Positions 1 through 6,981 of a DNA stretch of 19,788 nucleotides are shown piece after piece. A program made the translations under genes and the position numbers. The notes below the pieces were generated by a model. It saw nothing but the letters and a program-made list of their open reading frames with translations. It ran no database searches and had not been told where the DNA came from. Numbering within the stretch: position 1 is the first letter of the stretch; each line of letters starts with the position of its first letter. This DNA is from Desulfovibrio sp. (GTDB taxonomy: Bacteria; Desulfobacterota; Desulfovibrionia; Desulfovibrionales; Desulfovibrionaceae), in the NCBI GenBank assembly GCA_020217165.1, contig JAIWOE010000050.1:1-19788 (forward strand). The letters are read 5' to 3'.

Positions 1-144
1 CAGGCCGAGGTTGATACTGCTGTTGGGCAAAATGGCGGACAAGGCAGAGTCGCGCACGCCCGAAAGCGTCGGAAGCAAGTAAATGGCGCCCAGCACCGCC
101 ACAAACAAGGCGATGCCAACGCGCCAGCGCAGGCTTTGCATCAT
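1..144 (-). CDS. secD: Protein translocase subunit SecD, N-terminal 48 residues (runs off window)
   Basis: SecD is a membrane subunit of the SecDF complex, which uses the proton motive force to help the SecYEG translocon move proteins across the inner membrane. The visible part starts MMQSLRWR and continues into one hydrophobic segment (about residues 9-26) ending in YLLPT, then a polar stretch entering the periplasmic domain. The short basic SLRWR start followed by TM1 is typical of SecD. The first of two consecutive ATGs (142-144) is preferred because an AGGAAGG ribosome site lies 9 bases upstream (154-160). The gene follows yajC on the same strand, as in many bacteria, which supports the call, although a terminator-like hairpin lies between them. 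The remaining roughly 90% of the gene, including TM2-6, is outside the window. Confidence 0.85.
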   Translation of the reverse strand, partial: MMQSLRWRVGIALFVAVLGAIYLLPTLSGVRDSALSAILPNSSINLGL

Positions 145-197
145 GATGATGAACCTTCCTGGATCGCCCGGCCATGCACCGGGCGGCGTAAAGGGCG

Positions 198-233
198 AAA
201 AAGAGCACCCGGCCAGCCAGGCTGACCGGGTGC
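198..233 (-). terminator. Rho-independent terminator or attenuator between yajC and secD
   Basis: On the minus strand, 8 bases past the yajC stop codon, GCACCCGG and CCGGGTGC enclose a second matched stem block, giving 13 consecutive pairs (one G-T) with a CTG loop (205-233). TCTTTTTC follows. This is the standard intrinsic terminator form. It lies only about 60 bases upstream of the secD start, so it may end the glt-yajC transcript or act as an attenuator that allows partial read-through into secD. Confidence 0.75.
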
Positions 234-240
234 GGTGCTG

Positions 241-609
241 CTACTTTTCTTCGTCGCCCTTTTCCTTCTTCTTGGGAGACTTGTCCGGGTTGACCACGGT
301 GGAGATGAAGTTGCGGTTCACCTTGATCTCCACGCCACCGGCGATTTCGATGGTCAACACATCGTCCGCGGTGCTGGTCACTCGGCCGTAAATGCCACCG
401 CTGGTGAGCACATGGTCGCCCTTCTTGATGTTCGACAGGAGCTGCTTGTGCTCCTTGGCCTTTTTCTGCTGCGGACGGATGAGCAGAAAATAGAAGATGA
501 CGAACATGATGATGAGCGGGGCGAAGGCGGTGATGGGATTGCCCCCGGCCGCTCCGTCGCCTTGCGGCGCCGCTCCCATGGCGTAGGCCACGCTTTCCCA
601 AAAGAACAT
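241..609 (-). CDS. yajC: Preprotein translocase subunit YajC
   Basis: YajC is a small single-pass inner-membrane protein that associates with SecDF-YidC in the Sec translocation machinery. The protein is 122 residues, normal for the family. It has a periplasmic N-terminus, one membrane helix (about residues 26-44), the signature LIRPQQKK directly after the helix (43-50), and the conserved GDHVLTSGGIYGRV segment (64-77). The cytoplasmic tail ends in a Lys/Glu-rich stretch (about 109-122). An AGGAGCC ribosome site (614-620) precedes the ATG by a short spacer. It lies 40 bases downstream of the last glt gene on the same strand, so it is probably cotranscribed with the glutamate synthase operon. 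secD follows after a hairpin. Confidence 0.93.
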   Translation of the reverse strand: MFFWESVAYAMGAAPQGDGAAGGNPITAFAPLIIMFVIFYFLLIRPQQKKAKEHKQLLSNIKKGDHVLTSGGIYGRVTSTADDVLTIEIAGGVEIKVNRNFISTVVNPDKSPKKKEKGDEEK

Positions 610-632
610 GGATGGCTCCTGCTGCAGATAAT

Positions 633-648
633 CCGGCCCTTGGGCCGG
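633..648 (-). repeat. Short GC hairpin in the glt-yajC gap
   Basis: CCGGCCC and GGGCCGG form a 7-bp stem with a 2-base loop immediately after the stop codon of the GXGXG gene. No T-tract follows on the minus strand, so it is unlikely to be an efficient terminator. It could shield the 3' end or slow polymerase before yajC. The hairpin is seen directly; any role is inference. Confidence 0.3.
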
Positions 649-649
649 T

Positions 650-1417
650 TTAGTTGGTCCCCACGTACATATTGCCGTAGGGGCGATGAGTGTACGGCTT
701 CACACGCAGGAAAGGTGCGTCAAGAATGGCCTCGGCGTCAAGCCCCAAAGCGGCCGCGTAGTCACGAATCTGCACTTCAAGGAAGGCACGCTCGTCCGCA
801 TCCAGCTCTTTGGCCGCCAGGCCGGCGCCCAATTGGTAGGCTGGCACTTCGCCACGAATGTAAATGACGCCGCCATGCATGCCCGTGCCCAGGGAGCGGC
901 CGGTGATGGGCACTTCGGCCGGTTTTTCCGAGAACATCCCCAGCAGGATGATGGCGCCGCCAGCCATGTACTCGCCCAGGAAGTCCCCGGCCTTGCCGCC
1001 GATGACCAGCACGGGGAACTTGTCCATGTAGGCTTTCATGTGAATGCCGCAACGGTAGCCGGCATCGCCCTTAACGAAGATGCGGCCACCGCGCATGGCG
1101 TAGCCCAGCACGTCCCCCACCATGCCGTGAATGACGATTTCCCCTGCGTCCATGGTATTGCCCACACCATCCTGGGCGTTGCCGTACACCGTGAGGTGCG
1201 GCCCGCGCATGAAGGCGGCCATGTCCTGACCGGGCACGCCCTGCACAAGGATGTCAATATCCTCGCCGTCCAGGGAGTTGGCGATGTAGCGCTGCCCGCG
1301 GACATTCCTGAGCTCAATGGCCTTGTGGCCGTTACGGACGGCTTCGCGAATCTGCTCGTTGAGCTGCTTGTAGTACAGGCCCTCAGCATCGAGGACGAAT
1401 CGGTGATCCGCAGCCAT
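650..1417 (-). CDS. Glutamate synthase GXGXG-domain subunit (stand-alone C-terminal GltB domain)
   Basis: The 255-residue protein corresponds to the right-handed beta-helix 'GXGXG' domain that forms the C-terminal part of large bacterial GltB. In the split form of the enzyme it is a separate polypeptide with a structural role in the glutamate synthase complex. The evidence is the repeated Gly-rich turns between about residues 58 and 190, such as YGNAQDGVGNTMDAG, GRIFVKGDAGYRCG, GGKAGDFLGEYMAGG and GTGMHGG, spaced by short beta strands. An N-terminal helical extension includes YYKQLNEQIREAV. The ATG shares one base with the TAA of the amidotransferase gene (TAATG), so the two are probably translationally coupled. 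The same fold occurs in formylmethanofuran dehydrogenase subunit C, but the neighbours make glutamate synthase by far the better reading. Confidence 0.9.
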   Translation of the reverse strand: MAADHRFVLDAEGLYYKQLNEQIREAVRNGHKAIELRNVRGQRYIANSLDGEDIDILVQGVPGQDMAAFMRGPHLTVYGNAQDGVGNTMDAGEIVIHGMVGDVLGYAMRGGRIFVKGDAGYRCGIHMKAYMDKFPVLVIGGKAGDFLGEYMAGGAIILLGMFSEKPAEVPITGRSLGTGMHGGVIYIRGEVPAYQLGAGLAAKELDADERAFLEVQIRDYAAALGLDAEAILDAPFLRVKPYTHRPYGNMYVGTN

Positions 1418-2511
1418 TACGCCTCCACCTCCGCAATCACAGGTTCACCGGCCTTGGGCGCCCAGATGCGATCCAGGTCGCGCTGCACTTCCCGAATGGA
1501 GCTTTCCTCGGAAGACATGAACACCATGTCGTCCTTTTCCGCCACCAGCAGGGGGCGCAGCTTCACGCGGTCATTCAGGCCCATCATGGTGGTGTTGTTG
1601 GTGACGAGAATGGCAAAGGGGCCGTTGAGCATGGCAGGTCCGTACACCATGCGCAAGGCGCGGAAGGCCTCCTGCTGGGCCGGGGGCATGCGGTCTATCT
1701 CGTCCCAGAAGGGCGGTGCGAAGATGTAGCTGGCCATGCGCAGGCTCAGCTTGTGCTTGCGGGTGAGCATGTCCAGCAGATAGGCCACCACTTCCGTATC
1801 CGTATGCAGGGTGCACAGGTAGTCGTGCTGGGCCAGGTAGCGCCGGTTGATGCCGTAGGAGGAGATTTCCCCGTTATGGACGATGGCCCAATCCAGCAGG
1901 GTAAAAGGATGCGCCCCGCCCCACCAGGCCTGGGAATTGGTGGGGAACCGGTTGTGGCCGGTCCAGATGTAGCCCTTGTATTCGTCCAGGCGGAAGAAGT
2001 CCGCTATGTCCTCGGGGAAGCCCACCCCCTTGAAGGCGCCCATGTCCTTGCCGCTGGACAGGACAAAGGCATCCTTGACGTCCTTGTTGATGAGCATCAC
2101 TACGCTGACGATGTAGTCCGCCTCGGAGGCGTCCTTCCACCGGGGCCGGTCTTCCTTGGGAGTCAGGAAAAACCGCCAGACAATGGGCGGATTCTTGATG
2201 GCCAGGGTGCGGCGCGTGGGAATGGGCTGGCTTTCCTTGATGTCGAAGTAGGTCTTGATAACCGCCTCGGCATTGTCCAGCCCCTCCTGGGTTTCGCACA
2301 GGAGATGGAAGGCGTAGCAGTCCTTGAAGTCTGGGTAGATGCCGTAGGCGGCGAACCCCCCGCCCTGGCCATTGCCCCGGTCATGCATGGTGCACATGGC
2401 CTTGATGGGCATATCGCCATCAATGAGGCCGCGCTTTTTGTGCAGCACGCCAAAGACGCCACACCCGGAGATGTCCTTGTTGAAGTCCCAAAAACGTGCA
2501 GGCGCTTTCAT
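1417..2511 (-). CDS. Glutamate synthase glutaminase (class II glutamine amidotransferase) subunit
   Basis: This 364-residue protein carries the Ntn-type glutaminase domain that hydrolyses glutamine and channels ammonia to the FMN subunit. The nucleophile is Cys17 in SGCGVFGVL, so a 16-residue leader must be removed to expose it, as with the GltB propeptide. Other class II signatures are GHNRFPTNSQAWWGGAHPF (185-203), VHNGEISSY (211-219), the HTDTEVVAYLL segment (236-246) and SSEESSIREV near the C-terminus. A PurF-type amidophosphoribosyltransferase is unlikely because no phosphoribosyl-binding domain follows, and the gene sits between the other glutamate synthase parts. GGAG lies about 13 bases upstream of the ATG. 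The stop overlaps the next start by one base. Confidence 0.9.
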   Translation of the reverse strand: MKAPARFWDFNKDISGCGVFGVLHKKRGLIDGDMPIKAMCTMHDRGNGQGGGFAAYGIYPDFKDCYAFHLLCETQEGLDNAEAVIKTYFDIKESQPIPTRRTLAIKNPPIVWRFFLTPKEDRPRWKDASEADYIVSVVMLINKDVKDAFVLSSGKDMGAFKGVGFPEDIADFFRLDEYKGYIWTGHNRFPTNSQAWWGGAHPFTLLDWAIVHNGEISSYGINRRYLAQHDYLCTLHTDTEVVAYLLDMLTRKHKLSLRMASYIFAPPFWDEIDRMPPAQQEAFRALRMVYGPAMLNGPFAILVTNNTTMMGLNDRVKLRPLLVAEKDDMVFMSSEESSIREVQRDLDRIWAPKAGEPVIAEVEA

Positions 2512-2532
2512 GATGAGTACCGGTCTCCGTAA

Positions 2533-2976
2533 TTAGCCGCGGTCTTCGAAGAGCAGGGCCTTGTTGGGGCAGGCGTCCACGCAGGCCGGGGCGCCGCGTT
2601 CCTGGCACATGTCGCATTTGACAATCTTGCTGGCCTGCATGTTGCGGTGGATGGCCCCGAAGGGGCAGGCCATCAAGCAGGACCAGCAGCCCACGCATTT
2701 GTCCGCGTCGTACAAGGTGTTGCCCGTGGTGGGATCCTTGATGAGTGCGCCGGAAATGCACGCCGCCACACACATGGGATTCTCGCAATGCCGGCAGGAG
2801 AGCGCCACACAGGCGGCGCCGCGCTCGTACACTTCCTTGCAGGAGGCAAGGCCTTGCTTGCGCTCCTCCCGCATGGCGATGATGAGATCCTTGGACTTGG
2901 AATGGGCGGTAATGCACGCCAGTTCGCAGATGCGACAGCCGATGCAGTAGTCCTTTTGCGGATAGATGCGTTTCAT
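2533..2976 (-). CDS. Four-cluster ferredoxin-type iron-sulfur protein of the glutamate synthase operon
   Basis: The 147-residue protein resembles the electron-transfer subunits of the HycB/DmsB/NrfC type. Sixteen cysteines form four cluster motifs: C11-x2-C-x2-C-x3-C21, C61-x2-C-x4-C-x3-C73, C94-x2-C-x2-C-x3-C104 and C121-x2-C-x7-C-x3-C136. Two further cysteines (46, 56) lie between motifs. There is no signal peptide or membrane segment, so it should be cytoplasmic. It sits 9 bases after the FMN subunit and 21 bases before the glutaminase, so it is probably the electron-entry subunit delivering low-potential electrons for reduction of 2-oxoglutarate plus ammonia to glutamate. That role comes from context. 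The family itself serves many oxidoreductases. Confidence 0.85.
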   Translation of the reverse strand: MKRIYPQKDYCIGCRICELACITAHSKSKDLIIAMREERKQGLASCKEVYERGAACVALSCRHCENPMCVAACISGALIKDPTTGNTLYDADKCVGCWSCLMACPFGAIHRNMQASKIVKCDMCQERGAPACVDACPNKALLFEDRG

Positions 2977-2985
2977 CTGCGCTCC

Positions 2986-4509
2986 TTACTGGCCAGCGGC
3001 CTTCACGCCCAGGGTGTCCAGCTCAATCTGGTTGAGCCCGATGCCGCGCAGCTTGTCCGTGTTGCCACGCAGGCTCTCGATGGAGTTGAGGCCCATGCCG
3101 CCCAGCATTTCCTGAATCTCGTGGCCCCAGGCCTTGACGAGATTGGCCAGGCGCTTGGCAGCCACGTCCGGATTCTGGCGCTTCTTGAGCCGGGCTTCGT
3201 TGGTGGCGATACCCCAGGGGCACTTGCCGGTGTAGCAGCGGCCGCACATGGTACAGCCCACGGCGATGAGGGCTGCCGAGCCGATGTACACGGCGTCCGC
3301 CCCCAGGGCGATGGCCTTGACCACGTCCGCGGAACAGCGGATGCCGCCGGAGGCCACCAGGGACGCCTGGTTGCGGATGCCATCATCCCGCAGGCGACGA
3401 TCCACCGCGGCCAGGCACAGCTCGATGGGCAGCCCCACATTGTCGCGGATCATCGTGGGCGCGGCGCCGGTGCCGCCGCGGAAGCCGTCAATGACCACAA
3501 TGTCTGCCCCGGCGCGCACAATGCCCGAGGCGATGGCCGCGGCGTTGTGCACGGCGGCAATCTTCACGGACACCGGCTTGGTGTACTCCGTGGCTTCCTT
3601 GAGGGCGTAAATGAGCTGCAGCAGGTCTTCAATGGAGTAGATATCATGGTGCGGCGCCGGCGAGATGGCGTCGGATCCCAGGGGGACCATGCGCGTCTTG
3701 GAGACTTCCTCATCAATCTTCTCGCCCGGCAGGTGCCCGCCGATGCCCGGCTTGGCGCCCTGCCCCACCTTGATTTCAATGGCCGCGCCGGCGTTCAGGT
3801 AGTCCCGGTGCACGCCAAACCGGCCGGAAGCCACCTGCACGATGGTATTCTTGCCGTATTTGTAGAGCGTTTGATGCAGGCCGCCTTCACCGGTGTTGTA
3901 ATAGATGCCGGTTTCCGTGGCCGCCAGGGCCATGGCCTTGTGCAGGTTGAAGTTGATGGCCCCGAAACTCATGGCGCCGAACATGATGGGATACTCAAGC
4001 GTCAATTGCGGCGAGAGCTTTCCTTTGAGACAGGGCCCGTCCGGGGTTTCTTCAAATTCGAGCATGTCTGGCTTGGAGCCGAGGAACGTGCGGGTCTCCA
4101 TGGGCTCGCGCAGCGGGTCTATGGAGGGGTTAGTCACCTGGCTGGCATCCAGCTGGAGCTTGTCCCAATAAATGGGTTTGTCCTGCGGACAGCCACAGCC
4201 GGAGAGCAACACGCCGCCCGTATCTGCCTGTTTGAACAGGTTCTTGATGTACGTTCCTGTCCAAAGGCTGTTGGGGCGAAACTCCGCCGGATTCCGGCGG
4301 ACGGTGATGCAAGCCGTGGGGCACAGGGCTTCGCAGCGGTGGCACCCGATGCATTTGCTGGAATCGTGCATCACCTGCTGTCGGGCGTCGTCCCAGTAAT
4401 AGACATCATACGGGCACTGCCGGACGCAGACTTCACAGTTGATGCACCGTTCCTTGTCACGTTCGACAAGGAAGTCATGGAACGATTGGCTGATGGGCTT
4501 GAACAGCAA
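2986..4509 (-). CDS. gltB: Glutamate synthase FMN-binding subunit with N-terminal 2x[4Fe-4S] domain
   Basis: This is the synthase core, where FMN-bound electrons reduce the 2-iminoglutarate formed from 2-oxoglutarate and ammonia. With the start chosen here (TTG at 4507-4509) the product is 507 residues. A two-cluster ferredoxin domain comes first (C22, 25, 28, 32 and C53, 56, 59, 63). The TIM-barrel FMN domain follows, with GAMSFGAI (about 178-185), VGQGAKPGIGGHLPG, GSDAISPAPHHD, DGFRGGTGAAP and SGGIRCSADVV. The [3Fe-4S] motif C419-x5-C425-x4-C430 with GKCPWG completes it. A longer reading from TTG at 4524 would place the AGGAGG ribosome site inside the gene. The gene heads the operon behind an AT-rich leader. 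The architecture matches archaeal and Desulfovibrio-type split GltB, not the 1500-residue E. coli form. Confidence 0.9.
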   Translation of the reverse strand: MLFKPISQSFHDFLVERDKERCINCEVCVRQCPYDVYYWDDARQQVMHDSSKCIGCHRCEALCPTACITVRRNPAEFRPNSLWTGTYIKNLFKQADTGGVLLSGCGCPQDKPIYWDKLQLDASQVTNPSIDPLREPMETRTFLGSKPDMLEFEETPDGPCLKGKLSPQLTLEYPIMFGAMSFGAINFNLHKAMALAATETGIYYNTGEGGLHQTLYKYGKNTIVQVASGRFGVHRDYLNAGAAIEIKVGQGAKPGIGGHLPGEKIDEEVSKTRMVPLGSDAISPAPHHDIYSIEDLLQLIYALKEATEYTKPVSVKIAAVHNAAAIASGIVRAGADIVVIDGFRGGTGAAPTMIRDNVGLPIELCLAAVDRRLRDDGIRNQASLVASGGIRCSADVVKAIALGADAVYIGSAALIAVGCTMCGRCYTGKCPWGIATNEARLKKRQNPDVAAKRLANLVKAWGHEIQEMLGGMGLNSIESLRGNTDKLRGIGLNQIELDTLGVKAAGQ

Positions 4510-4515
4510 GGCCGC

Positions 4516-4521
4516 CCTCCT
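4516..4521 (-). promoter_or_regulatory. Ribosome binding site fixing a TTG start for the FMN subunit
   Basis: AGGAGG on the minus strand lies 6 bases upstream of TTG 4509-4507. An earlier in-frame TTG (4522-4524) directly abuts the AGGAGG and could not use it. The site therefore decides the start. Confidence 0.7.
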
Positions 4522-4612
4522 CAAAATGCGTGTTTCATTGCACGCAGAGCTTCCGACAGGCGCAGGGCTTCCGGTTGCCTGCTGCGGCCCGGTTTCTTGC
4601 GTGGGGGAAACG

Positions 4613-4642
4613 TTGGTACTCTCAAAATTTTTTCCCTGTCAA
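4613..4642 (-). promoter_or_regulatory. Candidate sigma-70 promoter of the glt operon
   Basis: On the minus strand a perfect TTGACA (-35; 4642-4637) is followed after 18 bases by TACCAA (-10-like; 4618-4613), about 100 bases before the TTG start. The -10 matches TATAAT at only three of six positions, so an activator would probably be needed. The box lies in an AT-rich island within GC-rich DNA, as expected of a promoter. Confidence 0.35.
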
Positions 4643-4664
4643 TATAGGTCTGAAAAAATACATT

Positions 4665-4687
4665 CTTGTGAAATAACAAGTCTTGTT
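4665..4687. promoter_or_regulatory. Operator-like repeats upstream of the glt promoter
   Basis: AACAAG-T-CTTGTT (4675-4687) is a perfect 13-base inverted repeat. A further CTTGT at 4665-4669 pairs with ACAAG at 4676-4680. Three half-sites thus lie about 25-45 bases upstream of the TTGACA box, the usual place for an activator. The regulator is not identified. Confidence 0.35.
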
Positions 4688-4712
4688 GTTCCTGATGGTT
4701 AGAATTTTTATG

Positions 4713-4726
4713 TGACAATTTTGTCA
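4713..4726. promoter_or_regulatory. Inverted repeat TGACAA-TT-TTGTCA in the glt leader
   Basis: A 6-bp inverted repeat with a 2-base centre lies beside the T-tract of the chemoreceptor terminator, about 70 bases upstream of the TTGACA box. It may be a distal regulator site. It is too short to exclude chance in AT-rich DNA. Confidence 0.25.
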
Positions 4727-4730
4727 TCAC

Positions 4731-4772
4731 AAAAAATCGCCGCCGCGACAGCCAGTGGCCATCGCGGCGGCG
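4731..4772 (-). terminator. Strong rho-independent terminator of the chemoreceptor gene
   Basis: On the minus strand CGCCGCCGCGA pairs perfectly with TCGCGGCGGCG (4738-4748 with 4762-4772), and the inner TGGCC-ACT-GGCTG extends the stem with G-T pairs. ATTTTTTG follows directly. It begins 22 bases after the chemoreceptor stop codon and isolates that gene from the glt operon. Confidence 0.9.
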
Positions 4773-4794
4773 ACGTCGTGATGCCCCGATGCTG

Positions 4795-6825
4795 TTACGC
4801 CGATTTCATGCGCTCCACCACCGTATCCAGGTCCTTGGCCTGGGCGGCCAGCTTGCGCACGTTGTCCGAAGCGCGCTCCATGGCCCTGGCCGATTCGTCG
4901 GAAATCTGATTCAATTCTTCAATGGCCCTGCGGATCTGCTCGCTGGCGGCGCCCTGTTCCTGGGCTGCGGCGGCAATGGCCTGGGCCTGGCCGGCGCTTT
5001 CCGTCACCTGGCCCACGATGTGCTCCAACACCTCGCCAGACTGCCCCGCCAAGGAGGCCGCGCTCTGCACCCGTCCCGAGGCCAGCTCCATGGCCGACAG
5101 GGCCTTGCGCGTGGCGTCCTGGATGGCGGTGATGCTGCCCCCCACCTCGCGGGTGGCGGTCATGGTCTTTTCAGCCAGTTTGCGCACCTCGTCGGCCACC
5201 ACGGCAAACCCGCGGCCGGCGTCGCCAGCCCGGGCCGCCTCGATGGCGGCGTTCAGGGCCAGCAGGTTGGTCTGGTCCGCAATGTCCTGGATGACGGTGA
5301 TGATTTGCCCGATGCCATCCGCCAGCTTGCCCAGGGAGGCCAGCTGCTCGCCCACGCCCTTGGCAGCCTCGTCCACGCTAAGGATGGCCTTGCTGGACTC
5401 GATGACCACGCCCTGCCCCTGACGGGCGGCATCCGTGGCGTTGTGGGCCAGGCGGGAGGAATCCGAGGCATTGCGCGCCACCTCCGCCACCGTGGCATTC
5501 ATCTGTTCCATGGCCGTGGCGGTTTCCTGGATGCGATCCTTCTGGATGGCCGTGCCGTGGGCAATCTGTTCCACCATGGCGGCCAGTTCGTCAGCAGCGG
5601 CACTCACCGAGGCCACCACGCCTTCGATACGGCGAGCGGCGTCCAGCACCCCGTCACGGGCAGCCTGGGCAGCGCGGGCATTGGCTTCGTCGGCTTCCTG
5701 CATGGCCTTGCGGGCGCGTTCCGCCTCCCGCGCGGCTTCCTCATGCATGGACTGGGCCTCCTGGATGCGCTCCTTCAAGGCGGCCACCATGCTTCGCAGG
5801 GAGTCGGCCAGCACGCCGATTTCGTCCTTGCTCTGCACGTCCAGGGTCAGGTCCAGATTCCCTTTGGAAACGGCCACGGCATAGGCCGTGGCTTTGACCA
5901 CGGGCTTGCGCAGGGAGTAGGCCATGCCCAACCCCAGAGCCAGCACCACCACCCCAACAACGGCCCCCACCACGAGCAATCTGCGGCGCAAGGCATCCTG
6001 GGCCGCGGCAATGGACTTGCGCGGCACCCCCAGGAAGAACATGCCGCTGGGCTTGCCGGCGGCATCAAGCAGGGGCAGGTACACCGTGGCGTATTCTTCG
6101 CCCAGAATGATGTTGTTGGCCTTGAATACCTGCTGGCGATCCAGCACGGTTTTGAGCACCTCCGGGTTGTCCATCTTGGTGCCCACGGCCCGCTTGCCAT
6201 CTCGCATGATGGTGGTGGTGACGCGGGTATCGCCGGCAAAAATGGTGACTTCGGACAGGAACAGCTCCTTGATGCTATCCACCAGTTTGTCGTTGTTGGC
6301 GATTTCGAATCCGCAGGTCACTACGCCGATGACCTTGCCTCCCAGCAGCACCGGGGCGGCGGCGCGCATGGAGTAGCCCGAGGCGCTGCCTCCTTCAAAG
6401 CCGGAGGTCGCCTTGCCCTGCAGGGCGTTGGCCACGATGGCCTGGTTGGCAATGACGTCCCCGGCCCTTTCGGAATGCCCCCGCGCCAGCACCGTGCCGC
6501 TAGCGTCGGTGATGGCCATGACGTGCATGTCCATGGCCTTCATGGTGCGTACGGCCATCTCCCGAGCCGCGGCGGTGTTGCCAGCGGCAATGGCCCTGAC
6601 CATCTCCGTATCAGAAGCCAGGGTTTTCGCGATATTGACGCACTTTTCCTGAATGCTTTGAAGATAGAAGGTGCCGAAAAGGGATTTACGCTCCACGTCC
6701 GTGGCGTAGTCCTTCTCCAGCTGGTCGGTCATGATCCGTACCGAGGCGATTTCGATGGCGAAAACCAGCACCAGCACCAATACCAACACCAGCCCGCCGA
6801 GTTTTTGCATCAACGTCAGGCGCAT
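4795..6825 (-). CDS. Methyl-accepting chemotaxis protein with periplasmic Cache-type sensor
   Basis: This is a transmembrane chemoreceptor that signals through CheA/CheW. The 676 residues comprise a very hydrophobic TM1 with alternating Leu-Val (about 9-29), a periplasmic sensor of roughly 250 residues (about 32-278) resembling a double Cache domain, TM2 (about 282-304), a HAMP domain (about 305-357) and a long coiled-coil signalling domain. The tip region, around [20 protein letters not shown] (515-534) with [16 protein letters not shown] after it, is the family hallmark. The C-terminus ends VERMKSA and lacks an NWETF-type CheR tether. A GGGGGTG ribosome site precedes ATG 6825; ATG 6810 (MQKLGG) is a less likely alternative. 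Its ligand cannot be read from the sequence. A strong terminator follows it. Confidence 0.93.
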   Translation of the reverse strand: MRLTLMQKLGGLVLVLVLVLVFAIEIASVRIMTDQLEKDYATDVERKSLFGTFYLQSIQEKCVNIAKTLASDTEMVRAIAAGNTAAAREMAVRTMKAMDMHVMAITDASGTVLARGHSERAGDVIANQAIVANALQGKATSGFEGGSASGYSMRAAAPVLLGGKVIGVVTCGFEIANNDKLVDSIKELFLSEVTIFAGDTRVTTTIMRDGKRAVGTKMDNPEVLKTVLDRQQVFKANNIILGEEYATVYLPLLDAAGKPSGMFFLGVPRKSIAAAQDALRRRLLVVGAVVGVVVLALGLGMAYSLRKPVVKATAYAVAVSKGNLDLTLDVQSKDEIGVLADSLRSMVAALKERIQEAQSMHEEAAREAERARKAMQEADEANARAAQAARDGVLDAARRIEGVVASVSAAADELAAMVEQIAHGTAIQKDRIQETATAMEQMNATVAEVARNASDSSRLAHNATDAARQGQGVVIESSKAILSVDEAAKGVGEQLASLGKLADGIGQIITVIQDIADQTNLLALNAAIEAARAGDAGRGFAVVADEVRKLAEKTMTATREVGGSITAIQDATRKALSAMELASGRVQSAASLAGQSGEVLEHIVGQVTESAGQAQAIAAAAQEQGAASEQIRRAIEELNQISDESARAMERASDNVRKLAAQAKDLDTVVERMKSA

Positions 6826-6903
6826 GGTTCACCCCCAACCAGTAAAAGCCGCATCCGTGCAACACGCAGCCACTCGGGAATTTCCCTCATATGCTTCCTC
6901 ACA

Positions 6904-6920
6904 GTAACCCCGCTTGTTAC
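6904..6920. promoter_or_regulatory. GTAAC-N7-GTTAC inverted repeat upstream of the chemoreceptor gene
   Basis: The 156-base gap between mtnP and the chemoreceptor gene holds this short inverted repeat, with another GTAAC at about 6971. No convincing -35/-10 pair or T-tract terminator was found there. The repeat could be an operator or chance. Confidence 0.2.
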
Positions 6921-6981
6921 AAAACGAACAAGATTGTGCCCAAATTACCGCTGCAACCTTGGGGATACTGTAACGGGCATG

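Noticed and set aside
4521..4730. 69-codon minus-strand ORF ending just before the glt ribosome site, a possible leader peptide
   Set aside because: Its ATG adjoins the T-tract of the chemoreceptor terminator, it has no ribosome site, the candidate glt promoter lies inside it, and the protein has no recognisable features.
4711..4731. CRP-like TGTGA...TCACA pair
   Set aside because: The spacer is 11 bases instead of the 6 required for a CRP/FNR dimer site; the tighter TGACAA/TTGTCA repeat explains it better.
6925..6945. Possible sigma-54 promoter upstream of the chemoreceptor gene (GGGCAC...TTGTT on minus)
   Set aside because: The -12 element reads TTGTT and the invariant GC at the required distance is missing.
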